A stretch of 64,000 bases of DNA. Origin: Methanobacterium bryantii. GTDB taxonomy: Archaea > Methanobacteriota > Methanobacteria > Methanobacteriales > Methanobacteriaceae. Of this stretch, positions 9,118-18,592 are shown one piece after another. The translations under genes were made by a program, and so were the position numbers. The stretch lies in NCBI RefSeq assembly GCF_002287175.1, contig NZ_LMVM01000039.1:141878-205877 (forward strand), in the 5' to 3' direction. The notes beneath the pieces were generated by a model that saw nothing but the letters and a program-made list of their open reading frames with translations, did no database searches and had not been told where the DNA came from. Position 1 is the first letter of the stretch. Every line of letters begins with the position of its first letter.

Positions 9118-10158
9118 TTAAGTTTTTAAAGATTCTAATCTTTGTTGCCATGATTTGGATTTAGTAGGTGTGTAATTAACTGCAGTTCTTTTTACGTTTA
9201 TAGCTTTTGTAGGACATACATTTGCACATGCTCCACAGTATATACAGAACTGTTCTTTTTTATCGATTTTATCGCCGATTTCAGCTGGTTTGGATGGTTT
9301 GTGGAACTCTAATACATCACATGGGCATATATCTACACATGCTCCACATGCTTCACATTTTTCTTCGTCAAATTCCAGTTCACCTTCGAATGGCTTTTCA
9401 ACAGCTACTGCTTCTTTTGGACAGACATCTTCACACCATCCGCATCTTACACATGATTCTTCATCAATGATTGCTTTACCAGTGATTTCAGCTGCTTCTG
9501 GGCTGATTTCGTATTCACCGTATGAACATGCTCTGCATGCTTCCATTATAGCATTTTCAGGACATGCACGTTTACATACGCCACAGTAAACACATTTTTC
9601 TTCATCTACTGATATTTCGAAGTCTTCAGGACCTTTTTGTTCAATGGTTATAGCATCTGCAGGGCACATTTCTTCACATACACCACAGTCTATACATTTT
9701 TCTTTGTTGATTTCAATTTCACCAGATACAAGTTTTGACCTGTCTGGGAGTACCCTTGCAACAGTTACTGCTTCCTGTGGACATGCTCTTTCACATGCTT
9801 TACAGTAAACACATGCATCATCACTTATTTCTGCAGAAGATATGAGACGTGGGTAAGTTTCTATTTCTTTTATTGGTTTACCGTCTATTGTGAGATCTAA
9901 TGCATCTACAGGGCATGCAACATCACACATACCACAAAGTACACATTTATGTTCATCTATTGTTATTTTAGGCTCTTCAGCACCGGTCCTTACTATTGCA
10001 CCAATGTCGCCGAGCTCTATTGCCTCTACTGGGCATATTTGTTCACAAATGCCGCAGCCAACACATGTTTCATTCTTGAATGACAGCTTTCTTTCTTCTT
10101 CAGCTGATCTTTCAATGTCGAAATTTTTGGCTTTGACTTCTTTTACATTTGCAGCCAT
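9118..10158 (-). CDS. fwdF: Formylmethanofuran dehydrogenase subunit F, eight-cluster polyferredoxin
   Basis: A 346-residue polyferredoxin. I count eight CxxCxxCxxxCP motifs from CVGCGICEQICP to CIYCGACANVCP, plus extra cysteines near residue 235 (CRACSYG). This matches the eight-cluster FwdF that wires formylmethanofuran dehydrogenase to the heterodisulfide reductase system. The ATG at 10158 follows GGAGGAAAAATA; the frame extends upstream to 10230 through a hairpin-rich spacer and that part is not taken as coding. Confidence 0.93.
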   Translation of the reverse strand: MAANVKEVKAKNFDIERSAEEERKLSFKNETCVGCGICEQICPVEAIELGDIGAIVRTGAEEPKITIDEHKCVLCGMCDVACPVDALDLTIDGKPIKEIETYPRLISSAEISDDACVYCKACERACPQEAVTVARVLPDRSKLVSGEIEINKEKCIDCGVCEEMCPADAITIEQKGPEDFEISVDEEKCVYCGVCKRACPENAIMEACRACSYGEYEISPEAAEITGKAIIDEESCVRCGWCEDVCPKEAVAVEKPFEGELEFDEEKCEACGACVDICPCDVLEFHKPSKPAEIGDKIDKKEQFCIYCGACANVCPTKAINVKRTAVNYTPTKSKSWQQRLESLKT

Positions 10159-10315
10159 TATTTTTCCTCCAAAATTTATGCTATCAAAAATTTTGCTGTT
10201 CAGAAAATCTACGATTTTCCTCAAACTCAAAATTTTTCCAAATTTTGGGGTTCAGAAAATCCAAATCAAGGCTCACAAAAACTACGTTTTTGAGGGATTT
10301 GGATTTTCTTCAACC
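10159..10315. repeat. Hairpin-rich spacer between the fwd regulator and fwdF
   Basis: Several perfect short palindromes lie side by side: GAAAATC-TAC-GATTTTC, CAAAATTT-TTCC-AAATTTTG, and a longer stem GAAAATCCAAATC / GATTTGGATTTTC that encloses a second stem CAAAAAC / GTTTTTG. The last one covers the final codons and stop of the regulator gene. The phrase TTCAGAAAATC occurs twice. It could attenuate transcription into fwdF or be a short palindromic repeat element. Confidence 0.55.
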
Positions 10316-10761
10316 TCCAAAACTATTTTAATTGAATTAGTAGGACATTTTTCTTCACACATAAGACATCCACAACATGACTCAGAGTCTATCTGTGCTT
10401 TGAGATTATCCAACGATATGGCATTCATCAAACATGTATCTACACAAAGCCCACAACCAATACATGAGTCCTTCACTTTTGCTCTGTATTTCTGGTTTAA
10501 ACATGTCTTAACAATTGTTCTTGTTGTATCCATGTTTTCCAAAAGAGCACTTGTTAACTTCAGGAAGTCCTTTGGACAGAAACCTTTAATGAGTTCTGCT
10601 ATCTCTATAGATCCCATAGATATATTTCTACCATTTAAATAATGAGAAAGTGTTGATCTGTCCATATCCAACATTTCTGATATCTCTCTCTGGCTGCGTC
10701 CCTCTCTAATGAGTTCTACTGCCGCTAAATATTTTAATCCTGAAGCAATGTGTTTTGGCAT
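10282..10761 (-). CDS. HTH DNA-binding protein fused to a two-cluster ferredoxin (FwdH-like)
   Basis: A 159-residue protein with an N-terminal helix-turn-helix (REGRSQREISEMLDMDRSTLSHYLNGR, about residues 20-47) and a C-terminal ferredoxin domain with CIGCGLCVDTC and CCGCLMCEEKCP. The first CxxC set ends CLMN rather than CP. The ATG at 10761 follows AAGGTG; an outer GTG overlaps that site. It is first in the fwd operon and resembles what is called FwdH in Methanothermobacter, though I assign that from memory. The fusion suggests an iron-sulfur or redox-sensing regulator of the operon; two TGTGT-N7-ACACA palindromes in its promoter support autoregulation. Confidence 0.85.
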   Translation of the reverse strand: MPKHIASGLKYLAAVELIREGRSQREISEMLDMDRSTLSHYLNGRNISMGSIEIAELIKGFCPKDFLKLTSALLENMDTTRTIVKTCLNQKYRAKVKDSCIGCGLCVDTCLMNAISLDNLKAQIDSESCCGCLMCEEKCPTNSIKIVLEVEENPNPSKT

Positions 10762-10772
10762 GATGGACACCT

Positions 10773-10789
10773 TGTGTATTGATTACACA
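10773..10789. promoter_or_regulatory. Operator-like palindrome 1 (TGTGT-N7-ACACA)
   Basis: A perfect 5-7-5 dyad, 12 bp upstream of the start codon of the HTH-ferredoxin gene. It coincides with the transcription start expected from the AT-rich TATA-like tract at about 10797-10812 on the minus strand. A second copy with identical half-sites and spacing lies at 10850-10866. Confidence 0.6.
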
Positions 10790-10849
10790 TCTTGTTTCTA
10801 TAAATATATATATTTCGACTAGGTAAATATAGCAAGTTATATATACTGA

Positions 10850-10866
10850 TGTGTACTTGACACACA
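10850..10866. promoter_or_regulatory. Operator-like palindrome 2 (TGTGT-N7-ACACA)
   Basis: The same 5-7-5 dyad as at 10773-10789, located upstream of the TATA-like tract of the fwd operon. The flanks extend the dyad to GATGTGT / ACACATC with one offset base. Two matching sites on either side of the core promoter suggest cooperative control by the HTH-ferredoxin protein, which is an inference. Confidence 0.6.
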
Positions 10867-11120
10867 TCTTTACACTATAAAAATCACCCTCCATACGCAT
10901 ACTTTTTCAAAAAAACTGCATACAATTAAAGCCCTTAAAATCCTTTAATTTTAAATTTCACGCCAGATAAAGCTTTTTTCCATACCTGCATTTTGAACCC
11001 GTTTTATGGTCATCATGATTTTAAAATTTAACAAAAATAACAACCTATTTGCACCAGCTTTTTCAAGACATATTAAAGGTTAAAAAAATAATCAATAATG
11101 ATATTTAACTGGTGTCTATT
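10867..11120. other. Spacer between divergent fwd operon and moeA
   Basis: AT-rich intergenic sequence holding the moeA promoter region. Apart from the palindromes already listed on its left side, I see no gene or clear repeat. Confidence 0.4.
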
Positions 11121-12338
11121 ATGTACTCATCAAACTTAATTCCCGTAGAAAATGCACTGAAACTAATTGAAAGTGTAAAAATAACACTTAAAAAAGAAGA
11201 TATACCTCTTGAAGAAGCAAATACAAGAGTTTTAGCTGAAAACATTGAAGTATTAATTGATGTTCCCCCATTTGACAGATCTGCAATGGACGGGTATGCT
11301 TTAATAGCAGAAGATACAGTAATGGCATCCAAATCTAATCCAATATATCTTGAAGTTATAGATGAAATTGGTGCTGGAAGCGTATCTAATCACACTTTAA
11401 GTCAAGGACATGCAATTAGAATAGCAACAGGAGCGCCTATGCCCCCAGGTTCAAACGCAGTTGTAATGGAAGAAGATATTGAACACCTGGATAACAAGAT
11501 TAAAATAACTAAAAAAGTTGCTTTTAATAGAGATGTAGCGCTTAAAGGCGAAGATTTAAAAAAAGGAGAAATTATTTTAAAAGAGGGCCAAATTCTAGAT
11601 CCTAATCACCTTTCTGTGATAGCCTCATCAGGTTACAGCAGGGTCAAAGTATTCAAAAAACCTGAAGTGGGAGTTATTATAACTGGAAATGAGCTTGTAG
11701 ATCCAACCACAAATCTTGAGCCTGGGAAAATAGTGAATTCAAATAGATTTGCTTTGAAAGGACTGGTTGAAGATTCTCTTGCAGTACCCCACATTAAACA
11801 CTGCAGAGATGATTTGGATACCATGGCAAATGAACTCCACGAATATGCCCAAAAATATGATGTAGTAATCACAACTGGAGGGACCGCAATCAGCAAGGGA
11901 GATGTTGTGGTAAGCGCAACTTCTAAACTTGGAGAAGTTCTGGTTCACGGGGTTGCCATCAAACCAGGGAAACCTGTTGGATTTGGTGTTGTAAATAATA
12001 AGCCTGTTTTCATGCTTTCAGGTTATCCAGTAGCTGCTGCAGTCCAGTTTGACATTTTTACAAGAAATTACATCCTAAAAATGCAGAATATATACAAAAA
12101 GTTCGATTTAATAGAATGCACTGCAGGTGATGATATAAGATCATCTAAAGGCAAGTGCAATATAATAAGGGCAAAACTTGAAGAGGACCGGGTTTACCCA
12201 ATAAAAACAAAAGCAGGCATAAATAAATCAGCAGTGCTTTCAAACTGTTATATCTTCATTGATGAAGATACTAAAGATATAAAAAAAGGTGAAAAATGCA
12301 ATATACTTAAATACAGCTCTTTAAAAGTTTTTGAGTGA
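11121..12338 (+). CDS. moeA: Molybdopterin molybdenumtransferase MoeA
   Basis: A 405-residue MoeA-family protein that inserts molybdate or tungstate into adenylated molybdopterin. Motifs: PFDRSAMDGYAL (about residue 55), RIATGAPMPPGSNAVVMEED, the GVIITGNELV strand, and the MPT-binding ITTGGTAISKGD with MLSGYPVAA further on. The ATG at 11121 follows GGTG. It diverges from the fwd operon and presumably matures its cofactor and that of FdhA. MoeA paralogues are common in archaea and one may serve W instead of Mo. Confidence 0.92.
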   Translation: MYSSNLIPVENALKLIESVKITLKKEDIPLEEANTRVLAENIEVLIDVPPFDRSAMDGYALIAEDTVMASKSNPIYLEVIDEIGAGSVSNHTLSQGHAIRIATGAPMPPGSNAVVMEEDIEHLDNKIKITKKVAFNRDVALKGEDLKKGEIILKEGQILDPNHLSVIASSGYSRVKVFKKPEVGVIITGNELVDPTTNLEPGKIVNSNRFALKGLVEDSLAVPHIKHCRDDLDTMANELHEYAQKYDVVITTGGTAISKGDVVVSATSKLGEVLVHGVAIKPGKPVGFGVVNNKPVFMLSGYPVAAAVQFDIFTRNYILKMQNIYKKFDLIECTAGDDIRSSKGKCNIIRAKLEEDRVYPIKTKAGINKSAVLSNCYIFIDEDTKDIKKGEKCNILKYSSLKVFE

Positions 12339-12358
12339 ATTTAAGTTATATTTTTACT

Positions 12359-12844
12359 TTATTCCTGATTTTTTGTAATCTGATCAAGAAGTTCATGAGC
12401 TTCCCCAAAATTCTCATCCTTTACAAGCAGGCCCCTAAGTATTTCAACCGCTTCATCATATTTTTTGAGATAATAAAAGCCGTTAGCCTGCAGGTATGAA
12501 GCATATTTATAGAAATCGTCGTCGTCTTTAGAGTAGGTGTAAAGGAAATTTTCAAGTGCAGTTACAGATTCATCATATTTTTTTAACATAAACAGAGTGT
12601 ATCCTTTGTTATACCAAACCATCCTATCAAGTGGATTTATACGAATAACCTGTTCAAAACAGTCCAGTGCTTGTTCATATTTCTTAAGTTCTAGAAGGGC
12701 TATTCCTTTATTGTTCCATGCAGGAAAGAAATCTTCATCCAGATTAATTGCCTTATCAAAAAATTCGACTGCTCTTTGAACTTCACCCTGCCCTAAAAAG
12801 GACATCGCCTGTTTATGAAACACTTCAGCTTCTTTTTTACCCAT
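12359..12844 (-). CDS. Tetratricopeptide repeat protein
   Basis: A 161-residue all-helical protein of about four TPR units (for example AVEFFDKAINLDEDFFPAWNN, ALDCFEQVIRINPLDRMVWYN). It has no signal peptide or enzymatic domain and should be a protein-protein scaffold. The ATG at 12844 is preferred; the frame reaches 12859. It follows fdhA on the other side of a short AT-rich spacer and is convergent with moeA. A specific role is not evident. Confidence 0.85.
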   Translation of the reverse strand: MGKKEAEVFHKQAMSFLGQGEVQRAVEFFDKAINLDEDFFPAWNNKGIALLELKKYEQALDCFEQVIRINPLDRMVWYNKGYTLFMLKKYDESVTALENFLYTYSKDDDDFYKYASYLQANGFYYLKKYDEAVEILRGLLVKDENFGEAHELLDQITKNQE

Positions 12845-12934
12845 TAAAATCAACCCCAAAAACTCTCTTATTATTCTATTATGATTACTTATTTCAACAT
12901 CATATAAAAATGAAAAATTTAAATTATGATAAAC

Positions 12935-15622
12935 TTACTCTTTTTCAACCTTCACCGCACAAACCTTAAATTCCGGCGTATTGGATATAGGGTCCATTGC
13001 AGGGCTTGTAAGAACATTTGTAGGCGTTTCGCCGAAGTGGAACGTCATGAAGACTACTCCTTTTGGAGACATATCAGTTACTTCTACCCTTGTTTTAACT
13101 TCACCCCTCCTTGAGGTCACCTTGACTATATCCCCATTCTCAAGTCCAAGTTCTTCCGCGTCTTCAGGGTTTATTTCTACTGGATCATCACCGTACAATT
13201 CAACAAGACCATCGGCGGCTCCAGTCATGGTAGTAGTATGATAATGGTAAATACTACGCCCTGTTGTAAGGAGTAATGGATATTCTTCATCAGGCAGCTC
13301 AGCCGGAGGTCTGTAGTGTAAAGGTATAAACTTCCCTTTGCCGCTTTCAGTTGCAAATTTTTCTACATGCAAAATTGGAGTTCCCTGGTCTTTTTCATCA
13401 ATACACGGCCATTGTATGCCCTCTTCTTCAATACGGCTGTAGGCAATTCCACCAAATATTGGAGCAACTGAAGCAAGTTCATCTACAATTGATGAAGCGT
13501 CTTTAAATTCAAATCCTTCTGCACCCATCTTTTTAGCAATTTCACAGGTTATTTCCCAATCAGCTTTAGATTCACCTACTGGTTCTATTGCTTTTCGTAC
13601 CCTCTGTATTCTTCGCTCTGCATTGGTAAATGTACCATCCTTTTCAGCATAAGATGCTGCAGGCAGTACCACATCAGCCATGCGTGCCGTTTCAGTCATG
13701 AAAATATCCTGAACTATTAAAAAGTCAAGATTTTCAAGGGATCTGATGATGCTTGAAGAGTCAGGCTCGCTTAAAACCGGATTTTCACCCATAATATAAA
13801 GTGCTTTAACTGTTCCAAGACTTGATGCACCTATAACAAAAGGCATTTTTAATCCCACAGACTTATCTAATTCACAACCCCACATTTCTTCAAATTTCTT
13901 ATAAACTTCAGGGTCATCAACTTTCTGGTATCCCGGATATGAATCAGGTAAACATCCCATATCACAGGATCCCTGAACATTATTTTGTCCCCTAATCGGG
14001 TTTACTCCAGTGGAAGGTTTTCCGATGTTTCCTGTAAGAAGTGCCAGGTTACTGAGTGCAAATACATTGTCAGTTCCATGAGAATGCTCTGTTATACCTA
14101 ACGAGTACAAAATAGATGCGGGTTTTGTTGACGCGTATAATTTTGCCGCTTCCCTTATTTTTTCTTTGTCAACTCCAGTTATTTCCTCAACTGATTCAAG
14201 ATCAAATTCTTCAAGTGATTTTTTAAATTCATCGAAGTTTTCTGTGCGCTCATCGACAAAGGAAGAATTATACAAGCCTTCATCAATTATCACCCTCATC
14301 ATACCCATAAGAAGAGCAACGTCAGTTCCAGGATTATGTTTTAAGAACACATCAGCATATTTTGAAAGCTGTATTTCCCTTGGATCTGCAACAATGAGCT
14401 TTTTACCCTTTTTAGCTGCCTCAATCATTCTCATACCTATAACTGGATATGACGCCGTTGCGTTGGTACCTATAATAAATAGACAATCCGCATCAGGTAT
14501 TTCATCTATAGAATTACTCATTGCCCCGCTCCCCATACTTCGGGCAAGCCCTGCAACTGATGGTGCATGGCATGAACGTGCACAGTTATCCACATTATTT
14601 GTGCCCATTACAACACGTGTAAATTTCTGGAGAGCATAATTATCTTCATTTGTGCATCTTGCAGATGAAATCGCTGCAAAAGTATCTCCCTTATACTTTT
14701 CAAGGTTTTGAGCTATAAAATCAAGTGCTTCGTCCCAGTTTACTTCTTCAAATTCCCCGTTCTTTTTTATTAAAGGCAATGTTAGCCTATCTGGATGATC
14801 GATGAATTTATATCCAAATCGACCCTTAACACAGAGGTTACCTTTATTTACTTTATTATCTGGATCAGCCCTTACACCTGTAATTTCATTTCCCCGGACT
14901 CCAAGGTATATGTTACAACCAACACCACAGTAAGGACATGTGCTTTTAACTTCCCTTGAAGGTTTTGGGCTGTTTTTAGGAACCAGTGCACCCACAGGGC
15001 ATCTTACAACACATTCACCACAGGATACACAGGCCGATTCCATTATAGGCCTATCTGCAAATGTTGTAATTTTTGTATTGCACCCTCTAAATCCAAAATC
15101 AACTGCATTTACACCCAGCATCTCGCTGCACGTTCTAACACATATTCCGCACAGTATACATTTCTTAAGATCCCTGTCAAAAAATGGATTGGATTCGTCC
15201 TTCTCAAGATCTATAGTCGAACACCTTAAACTTCCCAGATCATCCCTTTGAATGCCAAGATAAGAAGCTATCTCCTGCAGTTTGCATTCATTATTTTTAG
15301 CGCATGTAAGGCAGTCCATCTCATGGTTTGCAATTAAAAGTTCTGCAACAAGCCTCCTTACTTTATTTACTGCTTCACTTTCACTCTTTATATTCATTCC
15401 TTCCTGTGAAATTGTTTCACATGATGTAACCAATCTTCCATCATCATTTTCAACTAAGCACAATCTACAGGCCCCATATGGTTTTAATTGATGGCTGTAA
15501 CATAAATTTGGAATATAAATACCGTTTTCAAGTGCCGCCTCAAGTATGGTGGTTCCTTCTTCCGTTTCTATATTAAATCCATCTATTGTAAATGTGATTT
15601 TATTTTTCTTCATGTTAATCAT
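12935..15622 (-). CDS. fdhA: NuoG-like formate dehydrogenase catalytic subunit
   Basis: An 895-residue molybdo/tungsto-enzyme with a long N-terminal Fe-S module. In order: a [2Fe-2S] domain (CYSHQLKPYGACRLC, about 40-54), a His-Cys cluster (HEMDCLTCAKNNECKLQ), two [4Fe-4S] motifs (CILCGICVRTC, CVSCGECVVRCP), the MPT-domain cluster CPYCGVGC, and the active-site NCARSCHAPSV typical of formate dehydrogenases, with Cys in the place of Sec. MPT-binding segments run to the C-terminus. This domain order is found in NAD(P)-linked or bifurcating formate dehydrogenases, not the short F420-linked FdhA of methanogens. NuoF- and NuoE-like genes lie upstream. The start is ATG at 15622 or 15613; neither has a strong ribosome site. 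Confidence 0.88.
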   Translation of the reverse strand: MINMKKNKITFTIDGFNIETEEGTTILEAALENGIYIPNLCYSHQLKPYGACRLCLVENDDGRLVTSCETISQEGMNIKSESEAVNKVRRLVAELLIANHEMDCLTCAKNNECKLQEIASYLGIQRDDLGSLRCSTIDLEKDESNPFFDRDLKKCILCGICVRTCSEMLGVNAVDFGFRGCNTKITTFADRPIMESACVSCGECVVRCPVGALVPKNSPKPSREVKSTCPYCGVGCNIYLGVRGNEITGVRADPDNKVNKGNLCVKGRFGYKFIDHPDRLTLPLIKKNGEFEEVNWDEALDFIAQNLEKYKGDTFAAISSARCTNEDNYALQKFTRVVMGTNNVDNCARSCHAPSVAGLARSMGSGAMSNSIDEIPDADCLFIIGTNATASYPVIGMRMIEAAKKGKKLIVADPREIQLSKYADVFLKHNPGTDVALLMGMMRVIIDEGLYNSSFVDERTENFDEFKKSLEEFDLESVEEITGVDKEKIREAAKLYASTKPASILYSLGITEHSHGTDNVFALSNLALLTGNIGKPSTGVNPIRGQNNVQGSCDMGCLPDSYPGYQKVDDPEVYKKFEEMWGCELDKSVGLKMPFVIGASSLGTVKALYIMGENPVLSEPDSSSIIRSLENLDFLIVQDIFMTETARMADVVLPAASYAEKDGTFTNAERRIQRVRKAIEPVGESKADWEITCEIAKKMGAEGFEFKDASSIVDELASVAPIFGGIAYSRIEEEGIQWPCIDEKDQGTPILHVEKFATESGKGKFIPLHYRPPAELPDEEYPLLLTTGRSIYHYHTTTMTGAADGLVELYGDDPVEINPEDAEELGLENGDIVKVTSRRGEVKTRVEVTDMSPKGVVFMTFHFGETPTNVLTSPAMDPISNTPEFKVCAVKVEKE

Positions 15623-15891
15623 TGAAATCTGTAAATTATCAAAATTAGATTCTAAAATGAGTATCTATCCATTGTATACATACTCTTTTATCTCCAAAAT
15701 ATGGAAAATATCCGATATATGTAAGTTATTTAGAAATTATATATCATCATATTTATTTATATTGAAATTCCCAAAAATAAGGTACAACATATATTAAGCA
15801 AAATTAGTTTATGATAAGTTATTATAATTGAATACACTTTATTAATGATATATTACTCAAGGAGACATTGAATTATTCTATAGGTGTAATT

Positions 15892-16596
15892 ATGAAAGTT
15901 ATAGCTGTTTCTGGAACAAAGAATACTGGAAAAACAACACTCGTTACAAGAATCGTTGCTGAACTTACAAGCAGGGGCTTCAGCGTTGGAACCATTAAAC
16001 ACACCCACCACACTTTTGATCTTGAAGGTAAAGACACATGGAAACACAGGGAAGCCGGGGCTGAAATTGTAGTGGGCTCAGGTGATGAAACATTTTTAAC
16101 TGTAAATAAAAACATGGACCTGGACCAGCTTTTAAGCATGGTAAAATTCATTAAAAACCTTGATTTTGTAGTTTTAGAAAGTTTTAAACGTTGCAACTAT
16201 GCTAAAATAGCCACATCGGATATTGAAGATGAATTCATAATAACCCGCGTTAATGCTTTGGAAATGAATGAAGATGATGTAAAACCGATTGTAAATCTAA
16301 TTGAAGAAAGAAGCTACGGCATTTTACAGAATTTAGATTGTAAGAAATGCGGCTTTGAAAACTGTACAGAATTTGCAAAAGCTGTTGTGAAAGGGGAAGT
16401 AAAACAGGGTACAGAATGTAAAACTGAATCTGATGAAATTTTACTCAGAGTAGATGACCGTATTATCCCAATGAACTTCTTTGTGCAGGATTTCGTTAAA
16501 AATGCAGTTATTGGTATGATAAAATCCCTTAAAACCGAAGAATTTGGAGTAGGTGAAGGCAAGAAGATTGAGTTGTTAATACGAGATAAAAATTAA
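15892..16596 (+). CDS. mobB: Molybdopterin-guanine dinucleotide biosynthesis protein MobB with C-terminal Fe-S domain
   Basis: A 234-residue GTPase. The P-loop is GTKNTGKTTL (residues 9-16), followed by the MobB signature GTIKHTHHTFDLEGKDTWKHREAGA. After about residue 150 there is an added domain with CKKCGFENCTEFA and a later cysteine, resembling the four-cysteine Fe-S (PF04060-like) motif of corrinoid proteins. The ATG at 15892 follows AGGTG; an outer TTG at 15868 is less likely. It is inserted, on the opposite strand, between fdhA and the nuoF-like gene, and should help make the guanylylated pterin cofactor for FdhA. Confidence 0.88.
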   Translation: MKVIAVSGTKNTGKTTLVTRIVAELTSRGFSVGTIKHTHHTFDLEGKDTWKHREAGAEIVVGSGDETFLTVNKNMDLDQLLSMVKFIKNLDFVVLESFKRCNYAKIATSDIEDEFIITRVNALEMNEDDVKPIVNLIEERSYGILQNLDCKKCGFENCTEFAKAVVKGEVKQGTECKTESDEILLRVDDRIIPMNFFVQDFVKNAVIGMIKSLKTEEFGVGEGKKIELLIRDKN

Positions 16597-16675
16597 TTAC
16601 TGATTTTTAATAATCTAAAAGTAAAAAATTTTAAATTTAAACTTAAAAAATAGCGTAAAAAGGATGTTTAAGCAG

Positions 16676-18559
16676 TTATTTACCTTCATCCATCTCTATT
16701 TTTGGTATGCATTCCATAGCGTCATACTTTCCAGAACACAGCTCGATGCATGTACCGCATTTTATACATTTTTCCTGGTCGATTACATGTGGTTGTTTTT
16801 TCTCACCGCTGATTGCATCTACAGGACATGATTTAAAGCATAATCTACAGCCGTTGCATTCTTCAGTTAGTATACGGTAAGCTATGAATTCTTTACATGC
16901 AAGGGCCGGGCAGAAATCATCATTGATGTGTGCATTGTATTCATTTTCAAAGTATTTCAGCGTTGTAAGCACTGGATTCGGTGTGTTTTGACCTAAACCG
17001 CACAGTGAACCCATTTTAATTCCTTCTGAAAGGTCTTTAAGCAGCTGTACATCTTCAGGTTTACCTTTTCCTTCAGTTATATCAGTCAGTACATCAAGCA
17101 TCTGTTTTGCACCCAGTCTGCATGGTACACACTTACCGCAGGACTCCCTCTGAGAAAATTCAAGGAAGTAACGGGAAACCTCAACCATACAGGTGCTCTC
17201 GTCCATTATAACAAGCCCACCAGAACCCATTATCGCACCGGCCATTGTCATGGAGTCATAGTCTATTGGAGTGTCTAGGAAGTTCTCAGGAAGACATCCC
17301 CCAGAAGGGCCTCCAATTTGCACTGCTTTAAATTTTTTGCCGCCGGGGATACCTCCACCTATGTCGAAAATTACTTCTCTTAAGGTTGTTCCAAGAGGCA
17401 CCTCAATTAAGCCAGGCCTTTCAATTTCACCCACTAAAGAGAATGTTTTGGTCCCTTTACTTGAGTCTGTCCCAAATTCTGCGAATTTATCAGGGTTTTT
17501 CTGCATTATAAGCGCTACGCTTGCAAGGGTTTCCACATTGTTTATAACGGTTGGTTTACCAAATAAGCCAGAAGTTGTTGGGAATGGAGGACGTGTACGT
17601 GGAGTTCCCCTTTTTCCTTCAACTGATGCGATTAGTGCAGTTTCTTCACCACATACAAATGCACCGGCACCCTCTTTTATTTCTATATCAAAATTAAATC
17701 CAGAGCCGCAGATATTCTCCCCTAAAAATCCATATTCTCGCATCTGTTTTATGGCGTGTTTTAAATGATCAAGTGCAAGAGGATATTCAGCCCTGCAGTA
17801 TATATACGCCTTTTTCGCGCCGATGACATATCCTGCTATGAGTATTCCTTCCAAAACTGAATGAGGATCACTTTCAAGAAGAGACCTGTTCATGAACGCC
17901 CCTGGATCTCCTTCATCAGCGTTGCATATTAAATACCTGGTTTCCCCGCCGGAATCACGGCAGAACTGCCATTTCATCCATGTAGGGAATCCTGCTCCGC
18001 CCCTTCCCCTAAGTCCTGATTCTTTTATTTTTTCTATAACTTCCTCTGGTGCCATTTCAATAGCATCCATAAATCCACTGTACCCATCATTTGCAATGTA
18101 GTGGTTGATATTCTTTGGATCTATAATGCCGCAGTTACGTAAAATCCGCCTTACTTGCGGTTTTAACACTTCAGTATCAAAAAATAAAGGTATGCCCTCA
18201 ATTTTTCCTTCTCCAATAGTTCCAAGGGCATATTCAGGCAAAGGATCGTCTTCTACAATATAAGATCTGATAATTTCTTTTGCTGTCTTCTTTGTTACAT
18301 TTCCATAGAAAATTCCCGGCTTTCCCTGCTTAAAAATCGTTATTATTGGTTCTGCATAGCATAACCCAATACAGCCCACTTCAATGATCTCTGCATTTGC
18401 GTTATTTTTCTCCAATTCATCTTGAATTACAGATTTTACAAGAGCTGCACCTGCCGATCTTCCACATGTGGCAGAACCTATGAGTATTAACGGATTTTCG
18501 CTTTTATAAAGCGATTTATATTCCTTTTTTGCAGTTTTAACTATTTTATCGAAATTCAT
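16676..18559 (-). CDS. NuoF-like NAD(P)-binding electron-transfer subunit
   Basis: A 627-residue subunit. The N-terminal thioredoxin-like ferredoxin domain has the spaced cysteines SATCGRSAGA and CIGLC. The flavin/NADH-binding core carries GLRGRGGAGFPTWMKW, NADEGDPGAFMNR and EGAGAFVCGEETALI. A later [4Fe-4S] motif is ESCGKCVPCRLG, and a C-terminal ferredoxin has CNGCRLCFKSCP and CIKCGTCIELC. This matches HydB/HytB/NuoF subunits of bifurcating hydrogenases and formate dehydrogenases. It starts 33 bases after the NuoE-like gene and, with it and FdhA, probably forms a soluble NAD(P)-linked formate dehydrogenase. Electron acceptor unproven. Confidence 0.9.
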   Translation of the reverse strand: MNFDKIVKTAKKEYKSLYKSENPLILIGSATCGRSAGAALVKSVIQDELEKNNANAEIIEVGCIGLCYAEPIITIFKQGKPGIFYGNVTKKTAKEIIRSYIVEDDPLPEYALGTIGEGKIEGIPLFFDTEVLKPQVRRILRNCGIIDPKNINHYIANDGYSGFMDAIEMAPEEVIEKIKESGLRGRGGAGFPTWMKWQFCRDSGGETRYLICNADEGDPGAFMNRSLLESDPHSVLEGILIAGYVIGAKKAYIYCRAEYPLALDHLKHAIKQMREYGFLGENICGSGFNFDIEIKEGAGAFVCGEETALIASVEGKRGTPRTRPPFPTTSGLFGKPTVINNVETLASVALIMQKNPDKFAEFGTDSSKGTKTFSLVGEIERPGLIEVPLGTTLREVIFDIGGGIPGGKKFKAVQIGGPSGGCLPENFLDTPIDYDSMTMAGAIMGSGGLVIMDESTCMVEVSRYFLEFSQRESCGKCVPCRLGAKQMLDVLTDITEGKGKPEDVQLLKDLSEGIKMGSLCGLGQNTPNPVLTTLKYFENEYNAHINDDFCPALACKEFIAYRILTEECNGCRLCFKSCPVDAISGEKKQPHVIDQEKCIKCGTCIELCSGKYDAMECIPKIEMDEGK

Positions 18560-18592
18560 TGATTTCCCTTTTTAAAGTTTTGATCTAATTAC

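Noticed and set aside
9890..10642. Long plus-strand open frame opposite fwdF and the regulator
   Set aside because: It is the antisense shadow of cysteine-rich ferredoxin genes; it has no ribosome site and no recognisable domain.
14166..14639. 157-codon plus-strand frame opposite fdhA
   Set aside because: Shadow of the strongly conserved catalytic domain; no start signal.
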